A program made the position numbers and the translations under genes. From contig CAVSDT010000001.1 of the NCBI GenBank assembly GCA_963726825.1, positions 1,439,972-1,503,971 on the forward strand: a stretch of 64,000 nt of DNA, written 5' to 3'. The notes beneath the pieces are model-generated. The model was not told the origin of the DNA. It was given only the letters and a program-made list of their open reading frames with translations, and searched no databases. Source of the stretch: DATLGB01 sp963726825. GTDB taxonomy: Bacteria; Actinomycetota; Thermoleophilia; Solirubrobacterales; Solirubrobacteraceae. Each line of letters begins with the position of its first letter. Position 1 is the stretch's first letter. This document shows positions 1-8,652 of this stretch, piece after piece.

Positions 1-88
1 GGCCGGTCCGCTTGGCGGCCAGGGCCCCGCGCGCGAGCGCGTCGACGTCGCCGAGCGTCGGTCGCGGGTCGGTGTCGGGTGAGGCCAC
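1..88 (-). CDS. possible 5' end of a gene cut by the window edge
   Basis: An open frame runs leftward from a GTG at 88 to the window edge, 33 bases after the stop of the ACT-domain gene on the same strand. The visible 29 residues include PTLGDVDALARGAL, which I do not recognise. There is no convincing Shine-Dalgarno sequence, so the start is a guess. Its place after an ilv-type leader and an ACT subunit suggests another branched-chain amino acid gene, but that is inference from position only. Confidence 0.3.
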   Translation of the reverse strand, partial: MASPDTDPRPTLGDVDALARGALAAKRTG

Positions 89-121
89 GGCGGAGGCAAG
101 GACGGATCGGGGCGGCGGAAC

Positions 122-340
122 TCATCGGACGGCGCACACCGAGACGAGGCCGGCGAGGCGCCCGCGCAGCAGGGTCTCGTGCTGCGTGCGGACCGCGAGC
201 TCGATCCGGCCCGGCCGGTGCTGGTCCGCGCCGGCGAAGGAGAGCGCGACGATCTCGCCGCGCCGGCGGGTGACGGCGACGACCCGTGGCAGCACGCATG
301 GGTCCGTGGTGACGTCGAGGGTGAGGTGGGCGAGCGGCAT
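122..340 (-). CDS. small ACT-domain protein, IlvM-like acetolactate synthase regulatory subunit
   Basis: This 72-residue protein consists of little more than one ACT domain. The opening PLAHLTLDVTTDPCVLPRVV and the later GRIELAVRTQ follow the pattern of enterobacterial IlvM (a beta strand, a helix starting around residue 12, and an IELTV-like strand around residue 50). IlvM/IlvN subunits bind the catalytic acetolactate synthase chain and make it feedback-sensitive. GGAAGGGG lies seven bases before the ATG. It follows an Ile/Val-rich leader peptide and a hairpin on the same strand. No catalytic subunit is visible next to it; one may lie beyond the window edge. The ACT assignment is fairly safe. 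The partner enzyme is inferred. Confidence 0.72.
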   Translation of the reverse strand: MPLAHLTLDVTTDPCVLPRVVAVTRRRGEIVALSFAGADQHRPGRIELAVRTQHETLLRGRLAGLVSVCAVR

Positions 341-395
341 GGTGGATCCCCTTCCAGGGTGGTCCCTCCGATGCCGTCCGCGAAGCCACCGCGAG

Positions 396-412
396 CGGTC
401 CCGAGGGGACCG
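396..412 (-). promoter_or_regulatory. hairpin between ilv-type leader peptide and ACT gene (candidate attenuator)
   Basis: A perfect 7-bp stem (CGGTCCC/GGGACCG) with a 3-base loop lies 29 bases beyond the leader-peptide stop and about 55 bases before the ACT gene. It has no U-run, so it may act as an attenuator half, a Rho-influenced structure or a translational element rather than a classic intrinsic terminator. Confidence 0.5.
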
Positions 413-441
413 ATCGTGGCCTGCGGCGTTGAGCTGGAGGC

Positions 442-513
442 TCAGGCGCAGGCCGAGGTGGCAATGACGATGACGATCGCGGCAGGCGTGATGCTGGTGC
501 GCGCGGTCGACAT
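442..513 (-). CDS. ilv-type leader peptide (23 aa)
   Basis: A 23-codon frame starts at an ATG with GAGGTC a few bases upstream. It encodes a peptide whose centre reads AAIVIVIAT: six of its residues are Ile or Val, five of them consecutive (IVIVI). Leader peptides rich in the regulated amino acids control ilv operons by attenuation in enterobacteria, and are predicted ahead of ilvB in several actinobacteria. Here it precedes a hairpin and an IlvM-like ACT gene, the expected order. Oddly, its start lies only 12 bases past the phoD stop on the same strand. The promoter must therefore sit inside phoD, or the leader is read through from it. Confidence 0.68.
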   Translation of the reverse strand: MSTARTSITPAAIVIVIATSACA

Positions 514-525
514 CGTGACCTCAGC

Positions 526-2121
526 CTAGACGGCGCGGGCGGCGACGTCGACGCCGGGTGCCCCACGGGCGACGCGCAGGTCGGCGATGAGGCGCACGTC
601 GCGTGAGCCGGCCGGCGTGCGCACGTCCCGCGAGGCGAGGAAGCGCGTCCGCACGCCGCTGCCGCCGAGCTCGACGAGCGCTGCGCCGTGGGCGCGCGTG
701 TCGCTGTACTCGATCCACGGGTTCACCGCCCGGACGCCAGGGTCCGACAGCGGCTTGACGAGATCGGCCGGGAGCACGCCGCCCGCCTGGTGGGCGAGGG
801 TCTGCGCGGTGCCCGGGGAGGTGGTGGAGCCGACGACGAGCTCGGTCGCGACGGCGGGGCCGCTGGACCCGTCGCGCAGGACGCGGCCGGCGAAGAACGT
901 GTGGATGTCGCCCGTGAGGAAGACGACGTCCTCGATGCCCTTGGACTCGATGTGGCTGAGCAGCTCCGTGCGCTGCGCGGGGTAGCCCTGCCAGGAGTCG
1001 ACCTCGACCTTGACCCCCGGGCCGACCTCGAAGGGCATGATCATCTGCTGGTTGCCGATCAGCTTCCAGCTCGCGCCGCTGGCCTGCAGGCCGTCCTTGA
1101 GCCACCCGAGCTGGGTCGCGCCGAGGTACTGGCGCGGCGCGGCGTCGTCGCAGGGCTGCAGCGAGCCGCCGCCACAGGGCTGGTCGTCGCGGTAGGCGCG
1201 CGAGTCGAGCATGAACAGCTCGGCGTGGCGGCCGAGGCGCAGCTTGCGGTACGTGCGATCGCTCGAGCGCCCGCGGAAGGAGCGGGCCGGCATGTACTCG
1301 TGCCACGCCTTGTGGCCGGCGGTGATGCGGGCGCGGTCGTAGCTGTCACGCGGGTCCCCGTCGTCGGGACCGCTCGAGTCGAGCGTGCCGACGTAGTTGT
1401 CGGTGACCTCGTGGTCGTCCCACTGCGCGACGAGGGGGACCAGGCGGTGCAGCTCCCTGAGGTCCGGGTCGGTGCGGGCCTGGCGGTACTTGGCGCGGTA
1501 GTCGTCCACCGTGGTGGCGACGGTGTCGGTGCCGGCGGTGTCCGGCCGCGCGCCGCCGTAGCCGTCGGTGTCGTAGACGCGGTCGTAGATGTAGTCGCCC
1601 CCGCAGACCACGAAGTCGGGCTCGGCCGCCAGCAGCGCCTGATAGACGCCGAAGTGGCCGGAGGCGAAGTCCTGGCAGGAGAAGCAGCCGAGCCTGATGG
1701 TCCGGTCCGAGCCGGGGGCGGGCGCCGTCTGCGTGCGACCGATGGGGGACTCGGTCGTCTGGGTGAAGAAGCGGTACCAGTAGCGCTCGTCCGGGTCGAG
1801 CCCGCCGAGGCGCACCTTGACCGTGTGGTCGCGCGCGGCCGTCGTCGGGATGCGCCGGCGCAGGACCACGTGCTCGAAGCGCGAGTCCGTCGCGACGACG
1901 AGCTTGATCCGGACGGCGTCGCGGGCCTGCTCCCCGAGCCGGGTCCAGAACGTGACCGCGGTGGGGGAGGGGTCCCCGGAGCCGACGCCCTCGGGGAAGG
2001 TCCCCGCCCGCGCCAGCGGCGCCTTGCGGTGCGCGCGGGCATCGGCCTCACGCACGTCCAGCGGCAGCCACAGCGCGGCGCCCGCGGCAGCCCCTCGTGT
2101 CAGCAGCCCCCGCCGGTCCAT
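526..2121 (-). CDS. phoD: PhoD-family alkaline phosphatase, Tat-type signal
   Basis: This 531-residue protein opens with MDRRGLLTRGAAAGAALWLP, a twin-arginine-like signal without a perfect SRRxFLK motif. A PhoD N-terminal beta domain follows (about residues 38-135), then the metallophosphatase domain. Metal-site motifs are visible: FSCQD near 147, GGDYIYD near 174, WDDHEVTDNY near 234 and LTGDIHTFF in the C-terminal third. PhoD enzymes are exported calcium- and iron-dependent phosphomono- or phosphodiesterases that release phosphate outside the membrane. TAGCGT lies seven bases before the ATG, so the mRNA may be leaderless. I see no obvious Pho box. Confidence 0.88.
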   Translation of the reverse strand: MDRRGLLTRGAAAGAALWLPLDVREADARAHRKAPLARAGTFPEGVGSGDPSPTAVTFWTRLGEQARDAVRIKLVVATDSRFEHVVLRRRIPTTAARDHTVKVRLGGLDPDERYWYRFFTQTTESPIGRTQTAPAPGSDRTIRLGCFSCQDFASGHFGVYQALLAAEPDFVVCGGDYIYDRVYDTDGYGGARPDTAGTDTVATTVDDYRAKYRQARTDPDLRELHRLVPLVAQWDDHEVTDNYVGTLDSSGPDDGDPRDSYDRARITAGHKAWHEYMPARSFRGRSSDRTYRKLRLGRHAELFMLDSRAYRDDQPCGGGSLQPCDDAAPRQYLGATQLGWLKDGLQASGASWKLIGNQQMIMPFEVGPGVKVEVDSWQGYPAQRTELLSHIESKGIEDVVFLTGDIHTFFAGRVLRDGSSGPAVATELVVGSTTSPGTAQTLAHQAGGVLPADLVKPLSDPGVRAVNPWIEYSDTRAHGAALVELGGSGVRTRFLASRDVRTPAGSRDVRLIADLRVARGAPGVDVAARAV

Positions 2122-2224
2122 GCCGCGGACGCTACCGATCAGCGGCGCCGGCAGCGCGACTTGTGTGAAGATCGGGTGTTGCGGAGGTCAGGCAGGATCC
2201 CACGTCCCGAGGGGAAGTTCGCAC

Positions 2225-3214
2225 ATGGTCCGGATCAAGATGTCCATCGCCGCGACGGCCGTCGCGTTCGCCGTGCTCGCGCCGGGGAGCGCCTCCGCGG
2301 CGAGCGCGAAGCCCGGGGTGTCCACCGGCAAGGCCGCGGCGGTCCAGCAGACGACCGCGACGCTGCGCGGGGCGGTGCGCCCCAACGGCGCGGCCACGAC
2401 CTACTACTTCCAGCTCGGCACGACGCACCGCAAGGAGATCCGCACCGCCGAGACCCCGGCGGGCAGCGGCGGCAAGCTGCTCAACGTGACGGCGCCGCTG
2501 ACGGGGCTCGCGCCGGCGACGAGGTACTTCTACCGGCTGGTCGCGCGCAACCGCAACGGGACGACGCGCGGCAAGGAGCGGTCGCTGACGACGAAGAAGC
2601 AGCCGCTCGGGCTGGTGCTCGGATCCGACGCGAACCCGGTCGCCGTCGACCAGCCCCTGACGCTCGCCGGCCGGCTGAGCGGGACCGACGGCGGCGGCCG
2701 GCAGGTGACGCTGCAGTACAAGCCCTTCCCCTACACCGCGGACTGGACGAGCGTGCCGGGCGTCAACGACATCGTCACCGACCCCGGCGGCGTGTTCGCG
2801 TTCCGGCTGCCCGCCGTCGCGTTCAACACGCAGTTCCGGGTCGCGCTGCCCTCGAAGGCGAGCATCGTCAGCCCGATCGTGGCGATCGGCGTCAAGCCGC
2901 GGATCTCCACCAAGGCGCCACGCACCGTGCGCCGCAGCGGCAAGCGCAAGCGCTTCGCCACGATCCGCTGGTCGGGCACCATCACCCCCAACCGCAACGG
3001 CTCGCAGGTCCTGATCCAGAAGCTCGTCCACAGGACCTGGACGACGATCGGCGCGACGACCGCGCGTGGTGGGTCCGGCACGACGTCCTCCTACGCCAAG
3101 CGGCTGCGCCAGCGCCACGGCGGCTCCTACCGGGTCCTCGTGAACCCGATCGACGGGGCGTTCGTGGCCAACGTCGGCCGCACCCACAGGGTCCGGGTCA
3201 AGCGCGCGCGCTGA
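2225..3214 (+). CDS. secreted fibronectin type III-like protein
   Basis: The chosen ATG follows a good ribosome site (GAGGGGAAG) and gives a 329-residue protein with a Sec signal ending near ASAAS at about residue 25. Residues about 30-125 look like a fibronectin type III domain: TATLRGAVRPNG, TTYYFQLG and the L-APATRYFYRLVARN strand are typical of actinobacterial surface proteins. The remainder is beta-rich and basic with no family I recognise, ending in RTHRVRVKRAR. It is probably a cell-wall or extracellular binding protein. An open frame extends further upstream but lacks a signal peptide and overlaps phoD. Confidence 0.75.
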   Translation: MVRIKMSIAATAVAFAVLAPGSASAASAKPGVSTGKAAAVQQTTATLRGAVRPNGAATTYYFQLGTTHRKEIRTAETPAGSGGKLLNVTAPLTGLAPATRYFYRLVARNRNGTTRGKERSLTTKKQPLGLVLGSDANPVAVDQPLTLAGRLSGTDGGGRQVTLQYKPFPYTADWTSVPGVNDIVTDPGGVFAFRLPAVAFNTQFRVALPSKASIVSPIVAIGVKPRISTKAPRTVRRSGKRKRFATIRWSGTITPNRNGSQVLIQKLVHRTWTTIGATTARGGSGTTSSYAKRLRQRHGGSYRVLVNPIDGAFVANVGRTHRVRVKRAR

Positions 3215-3244
3215 GCGCCCGCAGGGGCGAATAGGGTCCGGCCC

Positions 3245-5305
3245 GTGGCGATCGGGCTGGGCTTCGGGGCGTTCGCGGCCGGGATGGTGCTGCTCGCGCT
3301 GACCTTGGCCGCCGCCGGCCTGACCGGGGCGCTGGTGCTGCGGCGGCTGGCGCCGGAGCTCGCCGGCCCGGCCGCCGGGCTCGCCTGGGCGCTGCTGGCG
3401 ACGAGCGCCCTGCTGCTCGCGCACGCGGTCCCGCTCGCGCTCGGGATCCTCTCCCGGCCGGCGGTGATCGTGGCCGGGCTGCTTCTGCTCGGCGTTGCGG
3501 CCGTGTGGGCCCGCGGCGAGCGCAAGCGCACGCCCGCGCCGTCCGCCTCGCGCCCAGCCGTGGGGGCCGACCGGCCGCGTGGGGGCTGGGATCTCGTCAC
3601 CACGGCGGCTGCCGTCGCCGCGGCGCTGGTGGCCGGCGGCGCGGCACTGGCCTACCTGCGGGTGCAGGTGGCGCAGCCGATCATCTCCTCCGACGCGCTG
3701 AACTTCCAGATCCCGCAGGTCGCGCGGTGGCTGCAGACGGGGTCGCTGTGGCAGCTGGACCAGTTCTTCCCCGGCTACTCCAACGCGACCTACCCGCACC
3801 ACGGCAACCTGCTGATCCTCAGCGTGGTCCTCCCGTTCGACTCCGCCTTCCTCGTCCGGCTCGTCGCCGTCCCGTTCGCGGCGGTCGCGGCGCTCGCGGT
3901 GGCCGCCGGGGCGCGCGAGCTCGGCGCCTCGTGGCGCTGGGCGGTCCTCGCCGCGGCCCTGTTCGCCGCGATCCCGACGGTCGGCAAGGTCGCCCTCGAC
4001 GGCGCGCAGACCGACGCGCCGATGCTGGCGTTCGCCGGCGCGGGCGGGGTCTTCCTCCTGCGCCACCGGCGGACGGCGGCGCGGGCGGACCTCGCGCTCG
4101 CGGCGCTCGGCTTCGGTCTCGCGCTCGGGACGAAGTGGTACGCGCTGACGACCCTCCCGGTGATCGGCCTCGTCTGGGTGCTCGCGCGGCTGCTGGCCCG
4201 GACGCCGGGGCGCCGCGTGGCGGGCGACGCGGCGCTGCTGGCGGCGGGCACGCTGGCCGCCGGCGGCCTCTGGCTCGTGCGCAACTGGGTCGAGGCGGCC
4301 AACCCGCTGTTCCCCCAGGCCTTCGGGCCGTTCGCCGCCCCGCGCGACGAGATCCGCGAGCAGGCCGGCTTCACGCTCGCGCACTACCTCGGCGACGGCG
4401 ACGTGTGGTCGCGGTACCTGCGCCCGACCTTCGACGCCTTCCTCGCCGCCCCCGGCTACGCCCTCCTGGTCGCACCCGCCGTCGTCCTGGCGGCCATCGC
4501 CCTGTGGGCCCGGCGGGGCGCGGGGGCTGCGGCCGCCGTGGCGCTGGCCGGTGTCGGGCTCGTCGTCGCCTACCTCGTCACGCCCTACAGCGCCTTCGGA
4601 CCGGAGGGCGCCCCGCTGCTCGCCTTCGCGTCCGTGCGCTACGCGTTGCCGGCCGCGCTCGCCGGGGCGGTCGCCCTGGCCTGGCTCGGGTCCCGGCTGC
4701 CCGCGGCCGCCGGGACCGCGTTGGCGGTCGCGGCGCTCGCCGCGGTGCTCGCCGGTGTGCGCGAGCAGTACCGCCCGGCGGTGTCGTGGCCGGCCATCGC
4801 GGCCGCTGCCGTCGTCCTGGGTGGCCTCGCCGCGGCCGTCCGGGCCCGCCCGCGCGCGGCCGGCGGCGGCGCGGGCCGCGTAGCCGTCGCCGCCGCCGTC
4901 GTGGTCGTCGTCGCGTTCGGGGCCGCCGCGCTCGTCCGCGACCGGGGGCAGGGGACCGGGTACGGGAGCACCGATCCCGTGCTCGGGTGGATCGCCGCCA
5001 ACGCCCCGTCCGGGCAGCGGATCGGGCTGGCGGGTCAGTGGTCGGTCGCGGGCGTCTCGCCGGTGCTGCCGGCCTTCGGTCCGCGGCTGGGCAACCAGGT
5101 CGAGTACGCGGGGCCGTTCGTCGCGCACCTGCTGACGCGCGAGACCCGCGAGGCGCCGTTCGCCGCCCGCCTGCGGGCCCGGCGCTACGACCTCGTGGTC
5201 GTCGGCCTCGAGGGCGGCGCCCCCGAGCTCGGCTGGGCCCGGGCGGCCGGGTACGTCCCCGTGGTCAGCTCGCAGCGGCTGGCGCTGCTGCGCCGTCCCG
5301 GCTGA
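3245..5305 (+). CDS. multi-pass membrane protein, GT-C glycosyltransferase-like
   Basis: This 686-residue protein is mostly hydrophobic, with about a dozen or more membrane segments and a GTG start. A loop near residues 140-180 contains ISSDALNFQIPQVARWL followed by FFPGYSNATYPHHGN. This resembles the acidic first loop and following region of PMT/GT39-type enzymes, which transfer sugars from lipid-linked donors on the outer membrane face. The C-terminus is a small soluble domain. The substrate cannot be told. TAGGGT lies seven bases before the GTG, so the transcript is probably leaderless. The stop abuts that of the next, convergent gene with no gap. Confidence 0.7.
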   Translation: MAIGLGFGAFAAGMVLLALTLAAAGLTGALVLRRLAPELAGPAAGLAWALLATSALLLAHAVPLALGILSRPAVIVAGLLLLGVAAVWARGERKRTPAPSASRPAVGADRPRGGWDLVTTAAAVAAALVAGGAALAYLRVQVAQPIISSDALNFQIPQVARWLQTGSLWQLDQFFPGYSNATYPHHGNLLILSVVLPFDSAFLVRLVAVPFAAVAALAVAAGARELGASWRWAVLAAALFAAIPTVGKVALDGAQTDAPMLAFAGAGGVFLLRHRRTAARADLALAALGFGLALGTKWYALTTLPVIGLVWVLARLLARTPGRRVAGDAALLAAGTLAAGGLWLVRNWVEAANPLFPQAFGPFAAPRDEIREQAGFTLAHYLGDGDVWSRYLRPTFDAFLAAPGYALLVAPAVVLAAIALWARRGAGAAAAVALAGVGLVVAYLVTPYSAFGPEGAPLLAFASVRYALPAALAGAVALAWLGSRLPAAAGTALAVAALAAVLAGVREQYRPAVSWPAIAAAAVVLGGLAAAVRARPRAAGGGAGRVAVAAAVVVVVAFGAAALVRDRGQGTGYGSTDPVLGWIAANAPSGQRIGLAGQWSVAGVSPVLPAFGPRLGNQVEYAGPFVAHLLTRETREAPFAARLRARRYDLVVVGLEGGAPELGWARAAGYVPVVSSQRLALLRRPG

Positions 5306-6574
5306 CTAGGGCGTGGCCGAGCTGCTGGCGCGGGGCGACTGGATCAGGGCGACGAGGCCCGCGGCGGCGATCCCCAGCGCCGCTGCGCCGTCGAGCAGGA
5401 TCCCCGGGCCGCGGCCGACGCTGACGCCGGCGACGCCGAAGGAGCCCGGCAGCGGATCGACGGCGAGGCGGTAGGCCACGAGGACCACCGCGACGGCGCC
5501 CGCACCGGCGACCGCGGCCGGCAGCCACGACGGCAACGGCCTGCTGCTCAGCGGGCCGAGCCCCATCGAGGCGAGCCCGAGCACGATCGTCGCCGCCCCG
5601 ATCAGCAGCAGCACGAGGTCGATCACCTTGCTGATCTGAAAGCCGCTGACGCTCTGGCTGGCGTCCCGGGAGGTGCCGAACACCCCGGCGGGCAGCTCGA
5701 CGTCGAAGGAGATGTTGTACCAGGGCAGCAGGAGGCCGACGATCAGCAGCGCGCCGCCCGTCACGAGGACGAGCCCCACCTGCTGCGGGGAGATCGACGC
5801 GGCGGCCGCCCCCGCCTCGCGGATCGGCTTGAGCACGCCCTGGAGGTCGAAGATGCCGTAGGCCGCGGCCGCCGCCCAGATGACGAAGGCGATGATGAAG
5901 GAGGTGAAGGAGAACCACGCGATGATGTAGGCCGCGAGCGTCGCGGCGAGCAGCCCGACCGCGAGGCCCGCCTTCGACCCGGCGCCGAGGTAGAAGTGCC
6001 CCGAGCCCGGGAGCACGACGGTCAGCAGGCCGGCCAGCGCGGGTGACTTGGTCGCCGTGGCCGAGCGCAAGGCGTCCGCGGCGCGTGTCCCGCCGGTGGC
6101 CGGGGTGCCCTCCGCGTCCGCGCGGCCCGGGTCGGAGCCCGCGGCGGTGACCGGCGGGGGGTCGACAGTCGGCTCGGGGCCGGCAGTCGGCTCGGGGTCG
6201 CGGGCCGGCTCACGCGCCTGGACGGGGTCCGGCGCGTCACCCGACAGGGGCGCCTCGGACGGGTCGGTGGTCCACAGCGAGCTCGAGCCCGCGGTCGCCG
6301 CATCCGCAGCGGAGGGGGACGACGACGCACTGCGCTCGGGCTCGGGCTCGCGCACCGGCTCCGACTGCGACGCGGCCGACGCGGCTGCCGTCGTCGACGA
6401 CGCGGTGGCCTCGGCGGGCGAGTCCGCGGAGGCCTTCGGGCCCACGACGTCCACCGGATCGGTCGACGCCTGGCCCTGGTCGGCCACGTGGTCGGTCCAG
6501 ACGGTCCCGTCCCAGTACCGATACTCGTGCCGACCGCGAGGATCGGGATACCAGCCGGCCGGATGCTCGCTCAT
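5306..6574 (-). CDS. DUF2510 multi-pass membrane protein
   Basis: This 422-residue protein starts with a DUF2510 motif (PGWYPDPRGRHEYRYWDG, residues about 6-23), common at the N-terminus of actinobacterial membrane proteins. A long Ser/Ala/Pro/Glu-rich linker (about 35-170) follows. A membrane region (about 180-260) begins SPALAGLLTVVLPGSGHFYL, like the short TM2-type hairpin, and four or more further segments extend to the C-terminus. The function is unknown. It converges with the GT-C-like gene with no bases between the stops. Confidence 0.7.
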   Translation of the reverse strand: MSEHPAGWYPDPRGRHEYRYWDGTVWTDHVADQGQASTDPVDVVGPKASADSPAEATASSTTAAASAASQSEPVREPEPERSASSSPSAADAATAGSSSLWTTDPSEAPLSGDAPDPVQAREPARDPEPTAGPEPTVDPPPVTAAGSDPGRADAEGTPATGGTRAADALRSATATKSPALAGLLTVVLPGSGHFYLGAGSKAGLAVGLLAATLAAYIIAWFSFTSFIIAFVIWAAAAAYGIFDLQGVLKPIREAGAAAASISPQQVGLVLVTGGALLIVGLLLPWYNISFDVELPAGVFGTSRDASQSVSGFQISKVIDLVLLLIGAATIVLGLASMGLGPLSSRPLPSWLPAAVAGAGAVAVVLVAYRLAVDPLPGSFGVAGVSVGRGPGILLDGAAALGIAAAGLVALIQSPRASSSATP

Positions 6575-6622
6575 AGGCGGACTATCGCACGGCAGGCGGC
6601 GCGGCAGGCGACGCCGGCGTGG

Positions 6623-7435
6623 TCAGTCGAGGAAGGCGGCGATCTCCGCAGCGACGGAGTCGGGCTCGTCGATGAGGAACAGGTGCCCGCCGCCGCGGAC
6701 GACGAACAGGCGGGCGTCGGGCAGCCGGTTCGCGAGGATGCGCGGGTTCACGAGCGGGATCGTCGGGTCGTCGTCGCCGGCCAGCACGAGCACCGGCTGA
6801 CGCACGCGATGCAGCCACGGCAGGCTCGACCAGCCGGAGATCGCGTACAGCTGCAGCGCGTAGCCCAGCGGGGACGGGCGGTGGGCGAGCCGTGCGCGCT
6901 GCTGGGCGGCGAGCTTGGCCGGCTCACGCCGGGTCCTGCCGCCGGCGATCAGGGGCAGCGAGAAGCGCATCAGAGCGGGATGGAGGTACCGCGCAGGCGT
7001 CAGCAGCATCGCCGCGGCGACCGGACGCGGCGGCAGCGCGCCCCATCCCGGCGTCGTGGCGCAGAGGATCAGACGGCGCACCCGGTGGGGCTCGTCGTAG
7101 GCCAGCTGCTGGGCCAGCGCGCCGCCCCACGAGTAGCCGAGCACGTCGACCTCCGAGAGCCCGAGCTCGTCGAGGATCTCCCCGATCAGCGCCGCGAACC
7201 CCGTCATCCACATCGGCAGCAGCGGCAGCTCGGAGGCGCCCGTGCCGGGGACGTCGATGCCGATCAGCTCCCGGTCGCCGGCGACGGCGGCGAACGGCTC
7301 CCACATCTCGATGTGCGCGCCGATGCCGGTCAGCAGCACGAGCGGCACGCCGCCCCGCGGCCCGCGGCGCACGACGCGGACGTCCCGCCCGCGCATGCGC
7401 AGGAAGCGCTCCTCCCGCTCCACCGGTGCTTCCAC
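6623..7435 (-). CDS. alpha/beta hydrolase
   Basis: This 270-residue protein has the alpha/beta hydrolase fold. It shows an oxyanion region LLTGIGAHIEMW (about 32-43), a nucleophile elbow GYSWGG (serine near 103), an acid in the LAGDDDPTIPLV segment (about 213-224) and a catalytic His in GGGHLFLID near the C-terminus. It resembles the PHA depolymerase/3-oxoadipate lactonase branch. It lies 19 bases after an acyl-CoA dehydrogenase gene and in series with phaC, so a role in acyl-CoA or polyester turnover is plausible. The GTG at 7435 is the longest start. An ATG at about 7396 with GGGAGGAG upstream is a good alternative. Confidence 0.8.
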   Translation of the reverse strand: MEAPVEREERFLRMRGRDVRVVRRGPRGGVPLVLLTGIGAHIEMWEPFAAVAGDRELIGIDVPGTGASELPLLPMWMTGFAALIGEILDELGLSEVDVLGYSWGGALAQQLAYDEPHRVRRLILCATTPGWGALPPRPVAAAMLLTPARYLHPALMRFSLPLIAGGRTRREPAKLAAQQRARLAHRPSPLGYALQLYAISGWSSLPWLHRVRQPVLVLAGDDDPTIPLVNPRILANRLPDARLFVVRGGGHLFLIDEPDSVAAEIAAFLD

Positions 7436-7454
7436 GACCGCGATGCCGACGAGG

Positions 7455-8651
7455 CTAGGTGAAGGCGGCCACGCCGGTGATGTCGCGACCCACGATCAGC
7501 GTCTGCATCGCCTCGGTGCCCTCGTAGGTGTGGATGACCTCGATGTCGCCCATGTGGCGGATCACGTGGTGCTCGAGCAGGACGCCGTTGCCGCCCAGCA
7601 TGTCGCGTGCGACGGCGATGATCTCGCGCGCCTTGCGGGTGTTGTGCAGCTTCGCGAGCCCCGCGATCGTGGGGGAGAGACGGCCCTCGGTCTCCAGCGC
7701 GGCGAGCTGGATGCAGTACAGCTGCATCGCGGTCACGTCGGAGAGCATCCGCACGAGCCGGTCCTGGACCATCTGGAAGCTCACGAGCGGCTTGCCGAAC
7801 TGCTTGCGCTCGCCGGCGTAGGTCAGCGCCGCGTCGTAGGCGGCCACCGCGTGCCCGAGCGCCATCCAGGCGCAGGCGCCGCGCGTCGTGGCCAGCACGC
7901 GCCCGGCATCGGCGAAGGTCTCGGCCCCCGGCAGGCGCATCGCCTCCGGCACCCGCACGCCCGAGAGCGTGATGTCGGCCTGCCAGATCGCCCGCGAGGC
8001 GCCCTTGCCCTCCATCGTCGTGGCGGTGAACCCCTCCGCCGGGGTCTGCACGAGGAAGCCCTTGACCTCGTCGTCCTCGGTCGAGCGCGCCCAGATGACC
8101 ACGACGTCGGCGATCGAGGCGTTGCCGATCCAGCGCTTGGCGCCGTCGAGCACCCAGCCGTCGCCGTCGGGGCGCGCCGTCGTCTCCAGCGCGACGGAGT
8201 CCGAGCCGTGGTCGGGCTCGGTCAGCCCGAAGGCGCCGACCGCGTCGAGCGTCGCCATGCGCGGCAGCCACTGGGCCTGCTGCTCGTCGGAGCCGAGCAT
8301 GTGGATCGTCTTCATCGCCAGGCCGGACTGCACGCCGAGGAAGGTGCCGAGCGACCCGTCGCCGCGATGGAGCTCCATGTTGACCAGCCCGCGTGCCAGC
8401 GGGCTCATCCCCGGCAGGCCGTGGCCCTCCATGTCCTCCCCGAGCAGCTTGAGCTCGGCCAGGCGCCGCATCAGCGGCCACGGCAGCTCGGCGGCCTCCC
8501 AGTAGGAGTTGATGACCGGGAGCACCTCCTCGTCGACGAAGCGCCGCGTGGCGAGGAAGTACTCCCACTCCTCGTCGGTGAAGCGGTCGCGGACGAACAT
8601 GAAGTCCGTCGGCCGCGCGGCGCCGAGCGGCTGCTCCTCGGAGAGGGCCAT
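7455..8651 (-). CDS. acyl-CoA dehydrogenase, glutaryl-CoA dehydrogenase-like
   Basis: This 398-residue FAD enzyme carries the usual acyl-CoA dehydrogenase signatures: GAFGLTEPDHGSD in the middle domain, RKQFGKPLVSFQ, and a C-terminal HTYEGTEAMQTLIVGRDITG. The last closely follows glutaryl-CoA dehydrogenases, whose Glu in YEGT is the catalytic base. It would oxidise a short-chain or dicarboxylic acyl-CoA and pass electrons to ETF. The chosen ATG is one base after the phaC stop, so the two are translationally coupled. A longer frame upstream is an out-of-frame shadow of phaC. Whether it decarboxylates glutaryl-CoA or handles another substrate is unknown. Confidence 0.85.
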   Translation of the reverse strand: MALSEEQPLGAARPTDFMFVRDRFTDEEWEYFLATRRFVDEEVLPVINSYWEAAELPWPLMRRLAELKLLGEDMEGHGLPGMSPLARGLVNMELHRGDGSLGTFLGVQSGLAMKTIHMLGSDEQQAQWLPRMATLDAVGAFGLTEPDHGSDSVALETTARPDGDGWVLDGAKRWIGNASIADVVVIWARSTEDDEVKGFLVQTPAEGFTATTMEGKGASRAIWQADITLSGVRVPEAMRLPGAETFADAGRVLATTRGACAWMALGHAVAAYDAALTYAGERKQFGKPLVSFQMVQDRLVRMLSDVTAMQLYCIQLAALETEGRLSPTIAGLAKLHNTRKAREIIAVARDMLGGNGVLLEHHVIRHMGDIEVIHTYEGTEAMQTLIVGRDITGVAAFT

Positions 8652-8652
8652 C

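Noticed and set aside
688..3234. Very long plus-strand open frame (848 codons) opposite phoD
   Set aside because: It is Val/Gly/Ala/Arg-rich with no domain, lies antisense to a clear PhoD gene and runs through the next gene's start. High GC makes such shadow frames common here.
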